Below are positions 25,055 through 33,549 of a stretch of DNA of 39,130 nucleotides, in pieces. How positions within the stretch are numbered: the stretch's first letter is position 1; every line of letters begins with the position of its first letter. This stretch comes from Thermosinus carboxydivorans Nor1. GTDB taxonomy: Bacteria > Bacillota > Negativicutes > Sporomusales > Thermosinaceae. The translations under genes were made by a program, and so were the position numbers. The DNA lies in contig NZ_AAWL01000016.1 in the NCBI RefSeq assembly GCF_000169155.1, positions 15,001 through 54,130 on the forward strand. The letters run 5' to 3'. The notes beneath the pieces were generated by a model that saw only the letters and a list, made by a program, of their open reading frames with translations, did not search any database and was not told the DNA's origin.

Positions 25055-26298
25055 GCAAAAAGCTCGGCGTAGCGTCCCCAGTCAATCAAAATATCCAAAT
25101 GACTTTGCACTTCTGCCGGTGGGAAGGAACGGGCCAAAATGTTTTCGAAAAACTCGATATTCATGCGTTTGTTTGACTTGGATTGTAATATGGCTAGGAT
25201 TTTTTTGACGGCGGTCACGTTTTTGACAAGTTGGGTCCGGAAGAGCTCCTTGCGTTCTAAAACAGAAGCTTGGGCGAACCGTATGCCTTCAGGTGTAAGT
25301 TCAATGTCGCCGTCTACGACTTTAGCAAATTTAAGGAGGGTTGCACCTTCTACAATTGGAAAGAAATCTTCACTGTCCATCGTGAAACGGTCAGCCAGCT
25401 TGTACAAATCCGTTTTTTCGTTTAAGTCTTCTAATAATTCCAAAAACCCTGTCAGTGCTCCGGCAGATACGTGGGGAATGGCGGCAATTTCTCGGTCTTC
25501 AGGCAAGGGAATTTTACGTAAGTCAGCTGGTTCTCGTTTCATCATCAGTGAATATAATTTATCGACAAGACCAACAAAAGCCGGAGCGTTTTTATCCCGC
25601 CAGTGGGGCAAGGTAACGGGCATATCGGCATTGATGCGGGCAGGGCTGCCGGACACTACCAGAATGCGGTCGGCCATATAGACAGCTTCTTCGATACCAT
25701 GGGTCACCATGATAATGGCTTTAGTAGGGATTTTTTTGTCGCGCCAGAGTTCAAGGATGTCGCGCCGCAAGTTTTCGGCTGTCAGCACATCAAGGGCGGA
25801 AAATGGTTCATCCATCAAGAGTACATCCGGGTCGCTCACAAGGGCGCGTCCTAAACCAACCCGCTGCTGCATACCGCCGGATAGTTCCTTCGGGTAAGCG
25901 CTTTCAAAACCATCGAGGCCGATCATATCAATGACATGTAGTGCTTTTTCTTGTTTTGCTTTATCGGACATCGCCTTAGCTTCCAGGCCCAACATGACGT
26001 TTTCTAATACCGTCAGCCAGGGGAAAAGGGCGAAGGATTGAAACACCATGGCAGCGCCAGGATTGACACCGTGATATTCTTGGCCCAAGTAGGTAACTTT
26101 GCCACTAGAGGCCGGCGTTAGGCCGGCGATAATGCGGAGCAGGGTAGATTTTCCTGACCCGGACGGGCCGAGAATGGCGATAAATTCTCCGGCGTAGATG
26201 GAAAGGTTAATGCTGGCGAGGACGGGAATTGCATTACCGCCGCCCATATCCCATTTTTTTTGCACATTTTTCAGTTCAATTAATGGTTGTTTATTCAT
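25018..26298 (-). CDS. ABC transporter ATPase with AAA-associated C-terminal domain
   Basis: A 426-residue protein. Residues 1-255 are a NitT/TauT-type ABC ATPase: Walker A GPSGSGKS (44-51), Q-loop VFQSFALFPW, signature LSGGMQQR (139-146) and Walker B VLLMDE (159-164). Residues about 270-426 are an AAA-associated, helical C-terminal domain found in a distinct group of such ATPases, possibly regulatory. It is the second gene behind an M-box riboswitch, 16-19 bases after the permease. No substrate-binding protein is encoded. Start may be ATG 26298 or GTG 26301; AGGAGG lies 7-10 bases upstream. Confidence 0.9.
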   Translation of the reverse strand: MNKQPLIELKNVQKKWDMGGGNAIPVLASINLSIYAGEFIAILGPSGSGKSTLLRIIAGLTPASSGKVTYLGQEYHGVNPGAAMVFQSFALFPWLTVLENVMLGLEAKAMSDKAKQEKALHVIDMIGLDGFESAYPKELSGGMQQRVGLGRALVSDPDVLLMDEPFSALDVLTAENLRRDILELWRDKKIPTKAIIMVTHGIEEAVYMADRILVVSGSPARINADMPVTLPHWRDKNAPAFVGLVDKLYSLMMKREPADLRKIPLPEDREIAAIPHVSAGALTGFLELLEDLNEKTDLYKLADRFTMDSEDFFPIVEGATLLKFAKVVDGDIELTPEGIRFAQASVLERKELFRTQLVKNVTAVKKILAILQSKSNKRMNIEFFENILARSFPPAEVQSHLDILIDWGRYAELFAYDEQSRQLFLE

Positions 26299-26317
26299 CA
26301 CGGGTTCCCCTCCTGTG

Positions 26318-28060
26318 TTAATTCAGATGATATTTGGTTTCGGCTAGGTGATAGAGTCTGCGCCAGAATAGGCGGTTAATAATAATCACAAAGGCGCACA
26401 TGACGATGATGCCGCCGAGAATTCCCGACCAATCACCTGCTTCCGTTACCTGGCCAATAAAGTTGCCCAGACCGGTAGCATTGAGTTGTTGGTCTTTCCA
26501 AGTCACCAATTCGGATACAATGCTGGCGTTCCAAGCGCCGCCGGAGGCAGTAATGCAACCGGTTATAAGATGGGGAAAGATGGCTGGCAGGATGAGTTTG
26601 CGCCATTTTTGCCAACCAGAGAGTTTGAAGACGGTGGATGCTTCTTTGAGGTCAGTCGGAATTGCCATTGCGCCAGCAATGACGTTAAACAAAATATACC
26701 ATTGGGTGCCTAGCATCATAAGAAGAATGGAGCCAAGCTCAAAATTAATCCCGTAGTTCAGATACAAAACTACGACGAAGGGATAAATCATATTAGCTGG
26801 GAAGGAAGCGGTCACTTGAACAATAGGTTGAAAAAATTTACTTAGGCGCGGATTTGTGCCAATCCACACACCGACCGGCACTGTCCACAACACACCAATG
26901 AGACTGGCGGCTGTGACTCTTCCCAGGGTATAAAAGCCGAGAGTGATGATTTTTACTAGCTTATCAAAGCCCATGGAGGCAATCAAGAGGATCCCTTGGT
27001 AGGTTTGCTGACCAACATAGTATATTGTTGCCAGCAACAAAGCCCATTTCATTGCTACGGTTAGATAAGAAAGCGGAGTAAGATGTTCAATTTGGGCGGC
27101 TACTTTGCCGCTAACGCGGGCGCAACGATTGAATGCGCTATCGATTAGTTGGGTGATAGGGCCGAAGAAATATTTTTGCGCCCATGCTACGAAGACCGCC
27201 CGCTTAAGAATGTCATAGACAAGGGAAGTTGAAACCTCGATGGCTTCAGTTCGCTCCATTTTGAATTTTTGCGACCATACTACTATAGGACGCCAGAATA
27301 GCTGGTCAACCAGCATAATCATAATAATCATGGTAAGAATTGCGTAGCCAACGGCTGACATATTTCCTTTTTCCACAGCGGCAGCCATGAAGGAGCCAAC
27401 GCCAGGAAGGCGGATGTCTTGGTTGAGAACGGTGATGGCTTCACTGGCTGCAAGGAAGAACCAAGCGCCTCCAAAGGACATCATGCTGTTCCATACCAGA
27501 CTAATCATGGCGAATGGTACTTCCAGTTTAATAAACCGTTGCCACCAGTTAAGGCGCAACACGGCAGCCGCTTCTTTTAGATCTTGAGGCAAGGTAGTGA
27601 GCGAGTGGTAAAAACTAAAGGTCATGTTCCAACACTGACCGGTAAAAATGGCGAAGATGGAGGCTAATTCTACGCCTAACAGGCTGTTAGGAAACAGACC
27701 AATAAACATGGTAATGGTAACGGAAAGAAAGCCCAGTACAGGCACGGATTGCAAAATATCTAGCAGTGGGACCAGTACTTTTTCGGCGGTGCGGCTTTTT
27801 GCAGCAATACTGCCGTATATAAAAGTAAAAAGGAGCGAGGCCCCATAGGCAATAAACATTCTTAGGAGCGACCGACCAGCATAGTAAGGCAAGTCGGCCG
27901 GATCGGTAGAAATTTCGATTTGGTTTTCGGGAGAAAAGGGAATAACCATACCGGCGCCTAAGTAAAGAACCGAAAACAGGAGGGCAAATACGAATGCGAT
28001 CACCAGTATGTCAATAAGACCAAACCGGCGAGAGGGTATGTGCGAAGTAAATACAGCCAT
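26318..28060 (-). CDS. Fused two-domain ABC transporter permease
   Basis: A 580-residue membrane protein with two complete BPD-type permease domains in tandem, roughly residues 60-260 and 360-575. Each carries an EAA-like loop: DLKEAAAVLRLNWWQRF in the first and DLKEASTVFKLSGWQKW in the second. The fusion replaces the usual permease homodimer. It resembles nitrate/sulfonate/taurine permeases but has no binding-protein partner here. The ATG at 28060 follows AGGAAG by eight bases; the GTG at 28069 overlaps that site. The operon is preceded by an M-box riboswitch, so the substrate is probably linked to Mg2+ supply (inference). Confidence 0.9.
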   Translation of the reverse strand: MAVFTSHIPSRRFGLIDILVIAFVFALLFSVLYLGAGMVIPFSPENQIEISTDPADLPYYAGRSLLRMFIAYGASLLFTFIYGSIAAKSRTAEKVLVPLLDILQSVPVLGFLSVTITMFIGLFPNSLLGVELASIFAIFTGQCWNMTFSFYHSLTTLPQDLKEAAAVLRLNWWQRFIKLEVPFAMISLVWNSMMSFGGAWFFLAASEAITVLNQDIRLPGVGSFMAAAVEKGNMSAVGYAILTMIIMIMLVDQLFWRPIVVWSQKFKMERTEAIEVSTSLVYDILKRAVFVAWAQKYFFGPITQLIDSAFNRCARVSGKVAAQIEHLTPLSYLTVAMKWALLLATIYYVGQQTYQGILLIASMGFDKLVKIITLGFYTLGRVTAASLIGVLWTVPVGVWIGTNPRLSKFFQPIVQVTASFPANMIYPFVVVLYLNYGINFELGSILLMMLGTQWYILFNVIAGAMAIPTDLKEASTVFKLSGWQKWRKLILPAIFPHLITGCITASGGAWNASIVSELVTWKDQQLNATGLGNFIGQVTEAGDWSGILGGIIVMCAFVIIINRLFWRRLYHLAETKYHLN

Positions 28061-28123
28061 TTGAATCACTTCCTAAATCAAATTTGGTTGTTTTGCCGAC
28101 AATACGCATTGACATGTACTTGT

Positions 28124-28168
28124 TTAATGTCGTAGTATTACGTTTTGATCCGTCTGTATCCATAACAT
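28124..28168 (-). CDS. Possible 14-residue leader peptide after the M-box terminator
   Basis: GGGAGGTGG (28179-28171) is a strong ribosome site with no long gene behind it. An ATG at 28168 opens the 14-codon frame MLWIQTDQNVILRH. A second ATG at 28163 opens a 50-codon frame that runs across the permease start and ends at 28011. Either could be a regulatory leader frame. Only the ribosome site supports translation. Confidence 0.3.
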   Translation of the reverse strand: MLWIQTDQNVILRH

Positions 28169-28192
28169 ACCCACCTCCCTCTTATATAACGC

Positions 28193-28222
28193 AAAAAAGA
28201 CCTCCCCATGCGGGAAGGTCTC
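28193..28222 (-). terminator. M-box expression-platform terminator
   Basis: On the minus strand AGACCTTCCC pairs with GGGGAGGTCT around GCAT (28221 to 28199) and is followed by TTTTTT (28198-28193). It lies between the M-box aptamer and the permease gene and would stop transcription when Mg2+ is bound. Confidence 0.9.
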
Positions 28223-28261
28223 GTGAACAATAGAAAAAATGCATAACAAAAAAGCGTGATC

Positions 28262-28437
28262 ATTTAACCTCCCCACTCGTTTGAGCTTTGGCACTGTATA
28301 ACGTAGAGTCAAACAAAATGCTCAGCCACCTTAAGTAAAACCTTATGCCGGTAATACCTGTTCTACCCATTGGCGTCTCTCGACATTTCCGGGCAGTGGC
28401 CTATGTTTATACAGGAGCCTCACCTAACGAGGAAGTA
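28262..28437 (-). ncRNA. M-box (ykoK) magnesium riboswitch
   Basis: The minus strand carries the conserved M-box blocks in order: CGTTAGGTGAGGCTCCT (about 28430-28414), CACTGCCCGGAAATGTCG (about 28399-28382), GACGCCAATGGGTAGAACAG (about 28378-28359), the GCATAAGG region and the closing GTGCCAAAGCTC block. The ends CCTCGTT and AACGAG form P1. M-box RNAs fold when Mg2+ is plentiful and turn off Mg2+ transporter genes (established). Here it precedes an ABC transporter operon rather than mgtE, mgtA or corA. Confidence 0.95.
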
Positions 28438-28468
28438 CTATTTACTTGCATTTCTATAAACTATGAAC

Positions 28469-28497
28469 ATTATAATGCTGGTGCAACGCAATGTCAA
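28469..28497 (-). promoter_or_regulatory. Consensus promoter of the M-box/ABC operon
   Basis: On the minus strand TTGACA (28497-28492), 17 bases, TATAAT (28474-28469): a perfect sigma-A promoter. Transcription should start about 25 bases before the aptamer. A transposon remnant begins 20 bases upstream of the -35 box. Confidence 0.92.
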
Positions 28498-28516
28498 TAA
28501 TTCGCAATCACTCAGT

Positions 28517-29240
28517 TAAAATGTTACTTTGTAAAATGTTACTTGCGGTTCGTCGCTCGGCCACTTCGCCTATACGCTAACGGTGACGGATGTAGTCTCC
28601 GGCTACACCCGCAGACGTGCGCTGCTAGGAAAATCCCAACTTGCCGTTCTCCGTGAACTCAAGCACATTATCGCCGAGTGGCCTATGAAACCCTGGGCCA
28701 TCCACAGTGATAACGGTCAGGCATTTTTAAACGCCCATTTGAAAACTTTTTGCACTGCGAACAACATTCACTTCACGCGTAGTCGTCCTTATCGAAAAAA
28801 TGACAATGCCCACGTGGAGCAGAAAAATGGCTTTCTTGTACGCCAGCTAGTCGGCTATGAACGCTATGACCGTCCGGAACAAGTAGAGTGGCTGAACTCC
28901 ATCTATGCTCTGCATGATTTATACTTCAATTACTGTCTGCCTACACGCAAGCTGATCCGAAAGGAGCGTTGCGGGGGACGTGTGAAAAAAACATTCGACA
29001 CGGCCAGAACACCCGCAACACGGTTGATCGAAACCAACGCGCTGTTGCCAGAACAAATCCAAAAGTTGAAGGCGTGTCAAACAGCCTAAGATCCACTTAC
29101 GTTGCATCGCCAGTTGGAAAAGGTGCTTTCTCGCCCCGTGACGTCTGCCACTACTACCATCTACCCAGACAAGGCTGTAACAGCTCATCTGGGTAACAAA
29201 ATTATATGAGTGATCTATTATCCTTCGGTAACATTTTTAA
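28517..29240 (+). mobile_element. Degraded insertion sequence of the integrase-catalytic (DDE) type
   Basis: A left-end sequence, TAAAATGTTACTT, occurs twice (28517-28529 and 28532-28544). The reverse complement of the right end (29228-29240, GTAACATTTTTAA) matches it with one extra base, giving terminal inverted repeats about 720 bases apart. Between them lies only the C-terminal part of a transposase. The element has lost its 5' half by internal deletion and carries a stop codon, so it is inactive. Confidence 0.6.
28544..29209 (+). pseudogene. Truncated integrase-core transposase
   Basis: The frame opens within GHFAYTLTVTDVVSGYTRR without a proper start; the N-terminal domain is missing. 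The DDE triad is visible: Asp in TVTD, Asp in AIHSDNGQAF and Glu in NAHVEQKN. A TAA at 29087-29089 interrupts the frame after KACQTA. The same frame then continues with DPLTLHRQLEKVLSRP to a TGA at 29207-29209, so the TAA is a nonsense mutation in an originally longer protein. Family is an IS481/IS3-like integrase-core group; the exact family is not certain. Confidence 0.75.
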
Positions 29241-29518
29241 ATGAGTTGACACGTAACTCTGTTTGTATTTTCTATCATTAGCGTTGTATAAAAACAGAAG
29301 CGCAATGTCAAGAGGAAAAAGCAAACGTACTTAGATAAGACACAAGCAATATCTCTGAGAATAATATTCAGTTTTAATCTTTTCTTGGAGTTAGTTTAAA
29401 ACAACGTCGGTATAAGGTTAACCCTTTATCTATATTTCTAGTATTATCCAGACTCTTTGTCGCTAAGCTACAAAATACAGATATATCCCTCCATCTGCAG
29501 TATCGAGAAGGCTTGTGC
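29241..29518. other. Intergenic region between two IS remnants, nothing recognised
   Basis: An A+T-rich stretch with no supported coding frame, hairpin terminator or repeat that I can identify. It probably consists of decayed mobile-element sequence. Confidence 0.4.
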
Positions 29519-29866
29519 CTAATCTTTAAATGATCGCCTACCTCGGTTTGTTCCAGCCGGCTCCCGGCTTAAGGTAGCTACCAATTCACTAAATGTCTGG
29601 TACAAGAATGTTTGGATTGCTCGCAACATTTCTAGCAGGGAATGTTTTTTTGGTAGTTGTTGGCATATGTTTTGCAACAGAGAATACCTTATCAAGGCAA
29701 ACCAAATTTGTCCATATACGGGATTTTGGTTGATACCGAAAAAATGTTTAACAATAAAATTTTGCTTAATCCATTTGAAGACCAGTTCTATTTGCCAGCT
29801 CAAGCGATGAATATTATTGATGTCTGTTGCAGGCAATGCCAAATCATTGGTCACGATAAACTTACC
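29519..29866 (-). pseudogene. IS4-family transposase C-terminal remnant
   Basis: The minus-strand frame reads FIVTNDLALPATDINNIHRL, then WQIELVFKWIKQN and NPVYGQIWFALIRY. This matches the C-terminal DDE part of IS4-family transposases, where the Y-x-x-R-W-x-I-E-x-x-F-K signature holds the catalytic Glu; here the Arg is replaced (LSWQIE). The N-terminal two thirds are absent, with frame breaks upstream of 29866. Confidence 0.75.
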
Positions 29867-29965
29867 CGTTCACCTTGTTTTTGTTGAAATTTTTCCAAAG
29901 GAAAGGCATCAAAAACTTTAAAAACGAATTTATTGCGGCGCTACTGATATTACCTCCCGATTGGC

Positions 29966-30030
29966 TTGACTGGCAAGTTCATATTCTGCTATACTTAGAA
30001 CAAGCCCCCTATCCGGGGGCTTGTTTATTA
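29966..30030 (+). promoter_or_regulatory. Promoter and leader hairpin of the LCP gene
   Basis: TTGACT (29966-29971), 18 bases, TATACT (29990-29995). Directly after it a nine-pair stem forms from CAAGCCCCC (30001-30009) and GGGGGCTTG (30015-30023), followed by TTTATTA. The hairpin lies in the predicted leader, about 33 bases before the start codon, and could be an attenuator or a transcript-stabilising structure. Confidence 0.65.
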
Positions 30031-30056
30031 ATTGTCATGGAAGGGAGAAAACGGTT

Positions 30057-31433
30057 ATGACCTCACGTCTGGAGCGACGTCTCGCCACCCAGCGCAAACA
30101 GCAGACGAAGCGGATTTTATTCGTGCTGCTGGTGCTCTTTCTCGCACTGGCTGTCGGGACCGGTTCGTATTTATATTTTAACGGTAAGCTGAATAAGACC
30201 AAGCGGGCGGTGGGGCTTGCGCCTAGCCATAAAATTAATATTGCCGTGCTGGGCGTAGATGAACGTACGGGCGATGTCGGCCGTTCGGACACGCTTTTTG
30301 TGGTGACCGTCGATCCGGATAGCAAAGAGGTAGCGCTATTATCAATTCCCCGGGATACCCGGGTTAAGATTCCGGGGCATGGCTGGGATAAAATCAACCA
30401 CGCCTACGCCAATGGTGGTCACCAGCTTACGCTGCGGGCGCTGGAGGAACTCTTGGGCATCCCGATTGATTATTATGTGCTTATCAATTTTGCCGGTTTC
30501 TATAAAATTGTCGACGCCGTGGGCGGTGTGACCATTGATGTGGAAAAGCGCATGTACTACGAAGATCCCTATGATAACCTGGTCATTGACCTGAAACCGG
30601 GCGTACAGCGAATGGATGGCAAAACGGCCATCCAATACGTGCGGTACCGCGACGCGGAAGGGGATCTGGGCCGGATTGAACGGCAGCAGAAATTTATCAA
30701 AGCCATGCTGAATGAAGTCGCTTCCCCCATGGTTATAACCCGCGTGCCGTCAATTATTCGGGAAGTTAACTCCGTCATTAAGACCGACATGTCGACCGCG
30801 GAAATGCTTAACCTGGCCAAACTCATCAATGACGCCGCCAAGCGCGGGCTCAAGACCGATATTGTTCCCGGCAAGCCAGCCTATATTGATGACATCAGCT
30901 ATTGGCTGCCTGATATCGTGTCCTTGCGCGAACATGTGGCCCAGATGCAAGGTATAGCCATGGATGACAAGTATCTGGCGGCGGCGAAACGGCTGGCGGC
31001 CGAATATGAAGCTTCTATCCCGCAGGAAATGAAAGTGGTAGAAGTGCCGAAAACGTTGCAGTCTCCCAAACAGGCGGCGGTGGCACCGGCGCAGACACCG
31101 GGGAAACAACCGGAAAAGAACGCGCCCTCCGGTCAGTCGACCAAACCGCCGGCGCCGGCCAAACTAAAGGTTCAGGTTATCAATGCCAGCGGTGCGCCGG
31201 ACGCTGGCCCCAAGGTAGCCGCCGTCCTGCGCAATCAGGGATTTGAAGTGGTAGGTATCACTACGGCGAGCCAACCGACGCCCAATACCGTCGTTACTTC
31301 CTATACGACCGATAACGCGGTTGTGGGCAAGCTGACCAGCTTACCCTTCAAATATGTGCTGCATGTCACCAAAAACGACGCCAAGGCCGACCAGGTCACC
31401 GTGCTGGTAGGCAAGGATTACGTTGAAAAATAA
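30057..31433 (+). CDS. LytR-CpsA-Psr (LCP) family cell-wall glycopolymer ligase
   Basis: A 458-residue protein: one N-terminal membrane anchor (about 20-40), an extracellular LCP domain (about 70-230) with SIPRDTRV, DKINHAYANGG and QYVRYRDAEGDLGRIERQQ, then a Pro/Ala-rich linker and a C-terminal LytR_C domain (about 355-450, KVQVINASG). The arginines and aspartates in these motifs bind the polyprenyl pyrophosphate of the glycopolymer (known for family). LCP enzymes attach teichoic-acid-like or capsule polymers to peptidoglycan. The ATG at 30057 follows GGAAGGGA; the upstream ATG at 30021 lies within the leader hairpin. The gene is followed by a terminator. Confidence 0.92.
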   Translation: MTSRLERRLATQRKQQTKRILFVLLVLFLALAVGTGSYLYFNGKLNKTKRAVGLAPSHKINIAVLGVDERTGDVGRSDTLFVVTVDPDSKEVALLSIPRDTRVKIPGHGWDKINHAYANGGHQLTLRALEELLGIPIDYYVLINFAGFYKIVDAVGGVTIDVEKRMYYEDPYDNLVIDLKPGVQRMDGKTAIQYVRYRDAEGDLGRIERQQKFIKAMLNEVASPMVITRVPSIIREVNSVIKTDMSTAEMLNLAKLINDAAKRGLKTDIVPGKPAYIDDISYWLPDIVSLREHVAQMQGIAMDDKYLAAAKRLAAEYEASIPQEMKVVEVPKTLQSPKQAAVAPAQTPGKQPEKNAPSGQSTKPPAPAKLKVQVINASGAPDAGPKVAAVLRNQGFEVVGITTASQPTPNTVVTSYTTDNAVVGKLTSLPFKYVLHVTKNDAKADQVTVLVGKDYVEK

Positions 31434-31439
31434 GCGGTA

Positions 31440-31478
31440 GCCGGCCCAAGGTTTTACTCAATGGGCCGGATTTTTTTA
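31440..31478 (+). terminator. Terminator after the LCP gene
   Basis: CCGGCCCA (31441-31448) pairs with TGGGCCGG (31462-31469), followed by ATTTTTTT. Confidence 0.92.
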
Positions 31479-31510
31479 TGGCAATAAGTGATTTTTTTCG
31501 CAAAATCCAC

Positions 31511-31594
31511 TTGCGTTTGGGCGGAAAACATGTTATAATTTTCACACACGTTAAATACACCCCTCATTAACAGCCCGCAAGGGCTATTTTTTTT
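31511..31594 (+). promoter_or_regulatory. Promoter and short terminator-like leader hairpin of the PBP2 gene
   Basis: TTGCGT (31511-31516), 17 bases, TATAAT (31534-31539). About 25 bases after the expected transcription start, AGCCC (31572-31576) and GGGCT (31581-31585) form a stem with a GCAA tetraloop, followed by eight T. A terminator-like hairpin inside a leader suggests attenuation of the PBP2 gene. Confidence 0.65.
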
Positions 31595-31665
31595 GCCGTT
31601 TTATGCCATAATAACCAGTGACCGCCCGCGTTGCCCAATATTTTTGTCCGAGGAGATATCGCTTC

Positions 31666-33492
31666 ATGTATGATACCGAGCTGTCGCGCCGTATGCGGAT
31701 CTTGATGTTCATCATTATTGCTGTCATTGGCGGCCTGGTGTTGCGCCTGGCTTGGCTACAGCTTGTGCAAGGCGCACAGTATAAAAAAATCGCCGACCAA
31801 AACCGCATCCGTCAAATCACGGCTCAGGCGCCGCGCGGCACGATCTATGACCGCAGTGGGGCCGTCTTGGTCGCTAACCGGCCCAGTTTCGCCGTTTCCA
31901 TCATCCCTGCCGAGTATACTAATGAGCAGGTTGCCACGCCGCTCTTGGCCGAGCTGACAGGCGTTTCCGCGGGCGAAATTACCAAGTTGCTGGCCGACAG
32001 TCAGGATGCTCCCTATTCGCCGGTACGGATTAAGCGGGACGTGGATGACGCCACGGTGGCCAAAATCAAAGAACGTAAATACTATCTGCCGGGAGTTTTT
32101 ATTGAGGCTATTCCTGTCCGGCACTATGTTTATAATGGACTGGCCGCCCACCTGCTCGGCTATGTGGGGCGGATCAGCGCCGAAGAGTATGAAGCCCGGC
32201 GGAACAAGGGCTACAGCATGACCGACCTTGTCGGTAAAGACGGAATTGAACGGGTCTGGGAGGAAACACTGCGTGGCGAGGACGGCGGCCTTCAAGTGGA
32301 AGTCAATGCCGCCGGCGAGGAAGTGGCCATACTTGGTAACAAGCCGGCCACTCCGGGACACGGTTTGGTGCTGACAATTGACGCCAATTTACAAAAGGTG
32401 GCGGAGAAGGCGCTGGAAGAGCAAATTGCCGCTAGCCGCAAACTGGGGGAGCCGGCTACAGGGGGCGCCATTGTTGTCCTCGACGTGAAGTCCGGGGCGG
32501 TACTGACGCTGGCCAGCAGTCCGTCCTTTGATCCCAATGCCTTTGCCGCCGGTATCAAGGCGCGCGATTGGAATGCTCTGATCGGCAATCCAAATAATCC
32601 GCTGACCAACCGAACCATTCAAAACGCTTACCCGCCCGGTTCGGTGTTTAAAATTGTTACGGCCGCCGCCGCGTTGGAAACAGGGCTGACCACCGAGCAG
32701 GAAGTCTTTGAGGATAAAGGCGTTTATGTCCTGGATGGTTGGTGGTTCTACGGATGGAATACAAAGGGGCTGGGCAGGCTGACCATTGCCGATGCCCTGG
32801 CGTGGTCCAGCGATCCGGTCTTTTATGAACTTGGCCGCCGGTTAGGGGTAGATACGCTCGCGGCTTACGCCGTCACGTTCGGCTACGGGCAACAGGTAGA
32901 CATCGGCCTGCCTGGCGAGGCGAAAGGGGTTGTGCCGACCGCAGAATGGAAACAGGCCAATTACGGTGAGCCCTGGTATCCGGGTGAGACGCTTATTGCC
33001 GCCATCGGTCAGGGTTATTATCTTGCCACGCCGCTGCAGCAGGCTCTGGTGCTCATGGCGGTCGCTAATGGCGGCGTGATCTATAAACCCCGGTTGGTGG
33101 ACAAAATCATCGCTCCGGACGGTACGCCGATCCAAGATTTTCCTGCCGAGGTGTTACGTACCGTGTATCTCCGTCCTGAAGTATGGGATATTATTAGGCA
33201 GGGCTTGGCGGCCGTCACCGCCCGGGGAACGGCGGCCGCGCCGTTTCAGGGCTTTCCCTACCCGGTCGCGGGTAAAACCGGATCTTCCGAAACGGGACGG
33301 GGGACTACCCATTCGTGGTTTGTCTGCTATGCACCGGCAGACAATCCGGCGATTGCCGTAGCCGCTCTTGTGGAAGAAGGGGGCGAAGGGTCGGTAGCCG
33401 CCGCGCCGGTAGTGCGGCGGGTGCTGGATGCCTACTTTGGCATCCCGTTCCAAGGGTCGCAACCTGTGCCGCCCAAAGGCAAAACCGACTAA
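31666..33492 (+). CDS. mrdA: Penicillin-binding protein 2 (peptidoglycan transpeptidase)
   Basis: A 608-residue class B PBP. N-terminal membrane segment (about 8-30), a dimerisation domain beginning ITAQAPRGTIYDRSGAVL, then the transpeptidase domain: SxxK as Ser326 in PPGSVFK, second motif SSD (Ser381) and KTG (537-539) in VAGKTGSS. The SSD form is typical of PBP2/MrdA rather than FtsI. It cross-links peptidoglycan in side-wall synthesis with a SEDS partner such as RodA, which is not in this window. The ATG at 31666 follows GAGGAGA. No rod-system genes (mreBCD) are in view, although they often neighbour mrdA. Confidence 0.93.
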   Translation: MYDTELSRRMRILMFIIIAVIGGLVLRLAWLQLVQGAQYKKIADQNRIRQITAQAPRGTIYDRSGAVLVANRPSFAVSIIPAEYTNEQVATPLLAELTGVSAGEITKLLADSQDAPYSPVRIKRDVDDATVAKIKERKYYLPGVFIEAIPVRHYVYNGLAAHLLGYVGRISAEEYEARRNKGYSMTDLVGKDGIERVWEETLRGEDGGLQVEVNAAGEEVAILGNKPATPGHGLVLTIDANLQKVAEKALEEQIAASRKLGEPATGGAIVVLDVKSGAVLTLASSPSFDPNAFAAGIKARDWNALIGNPNNPLTNRTIQNAYPPGSVFKIVTAAAALETGLTTEQEVFEDKGVYVLDGWWFYGWNTKGLGRLTIADALAWSSDPVFYELGRRLGVDTLAAYAVTFGYGQQVDIGLPGEAKGVVPTAEWKQANYGEPWYPGETLIAAIGQGYYLATPLQQALVLMAVANGGVIYKPRLVDKIIAPDGTPIQDFPAEVLRTVYLRPEVWDIIRQGLAAVTARGTAAAPFQGFPYPVAGKTGSSETGRGTTHSWFVCYAPADNPAIAVAALVEEGGEGSVAAAPVVRRVLDAYFGIPFQGSQPVPPKGKTD

Positions 33493-33549
33493 TGGGGCAA
33501 AAAAAGGAAAAATGCGGCGATAGTCGAATGTTTTAATAATTGATAATTT

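Noticed and set aside
25139-25897. Plus-strand frames of up to 180 codons antisense to the ABC ATPase gene
   Set aside because: The minus-strand frame carries full ABC motifs; the plus-strand frames have none.
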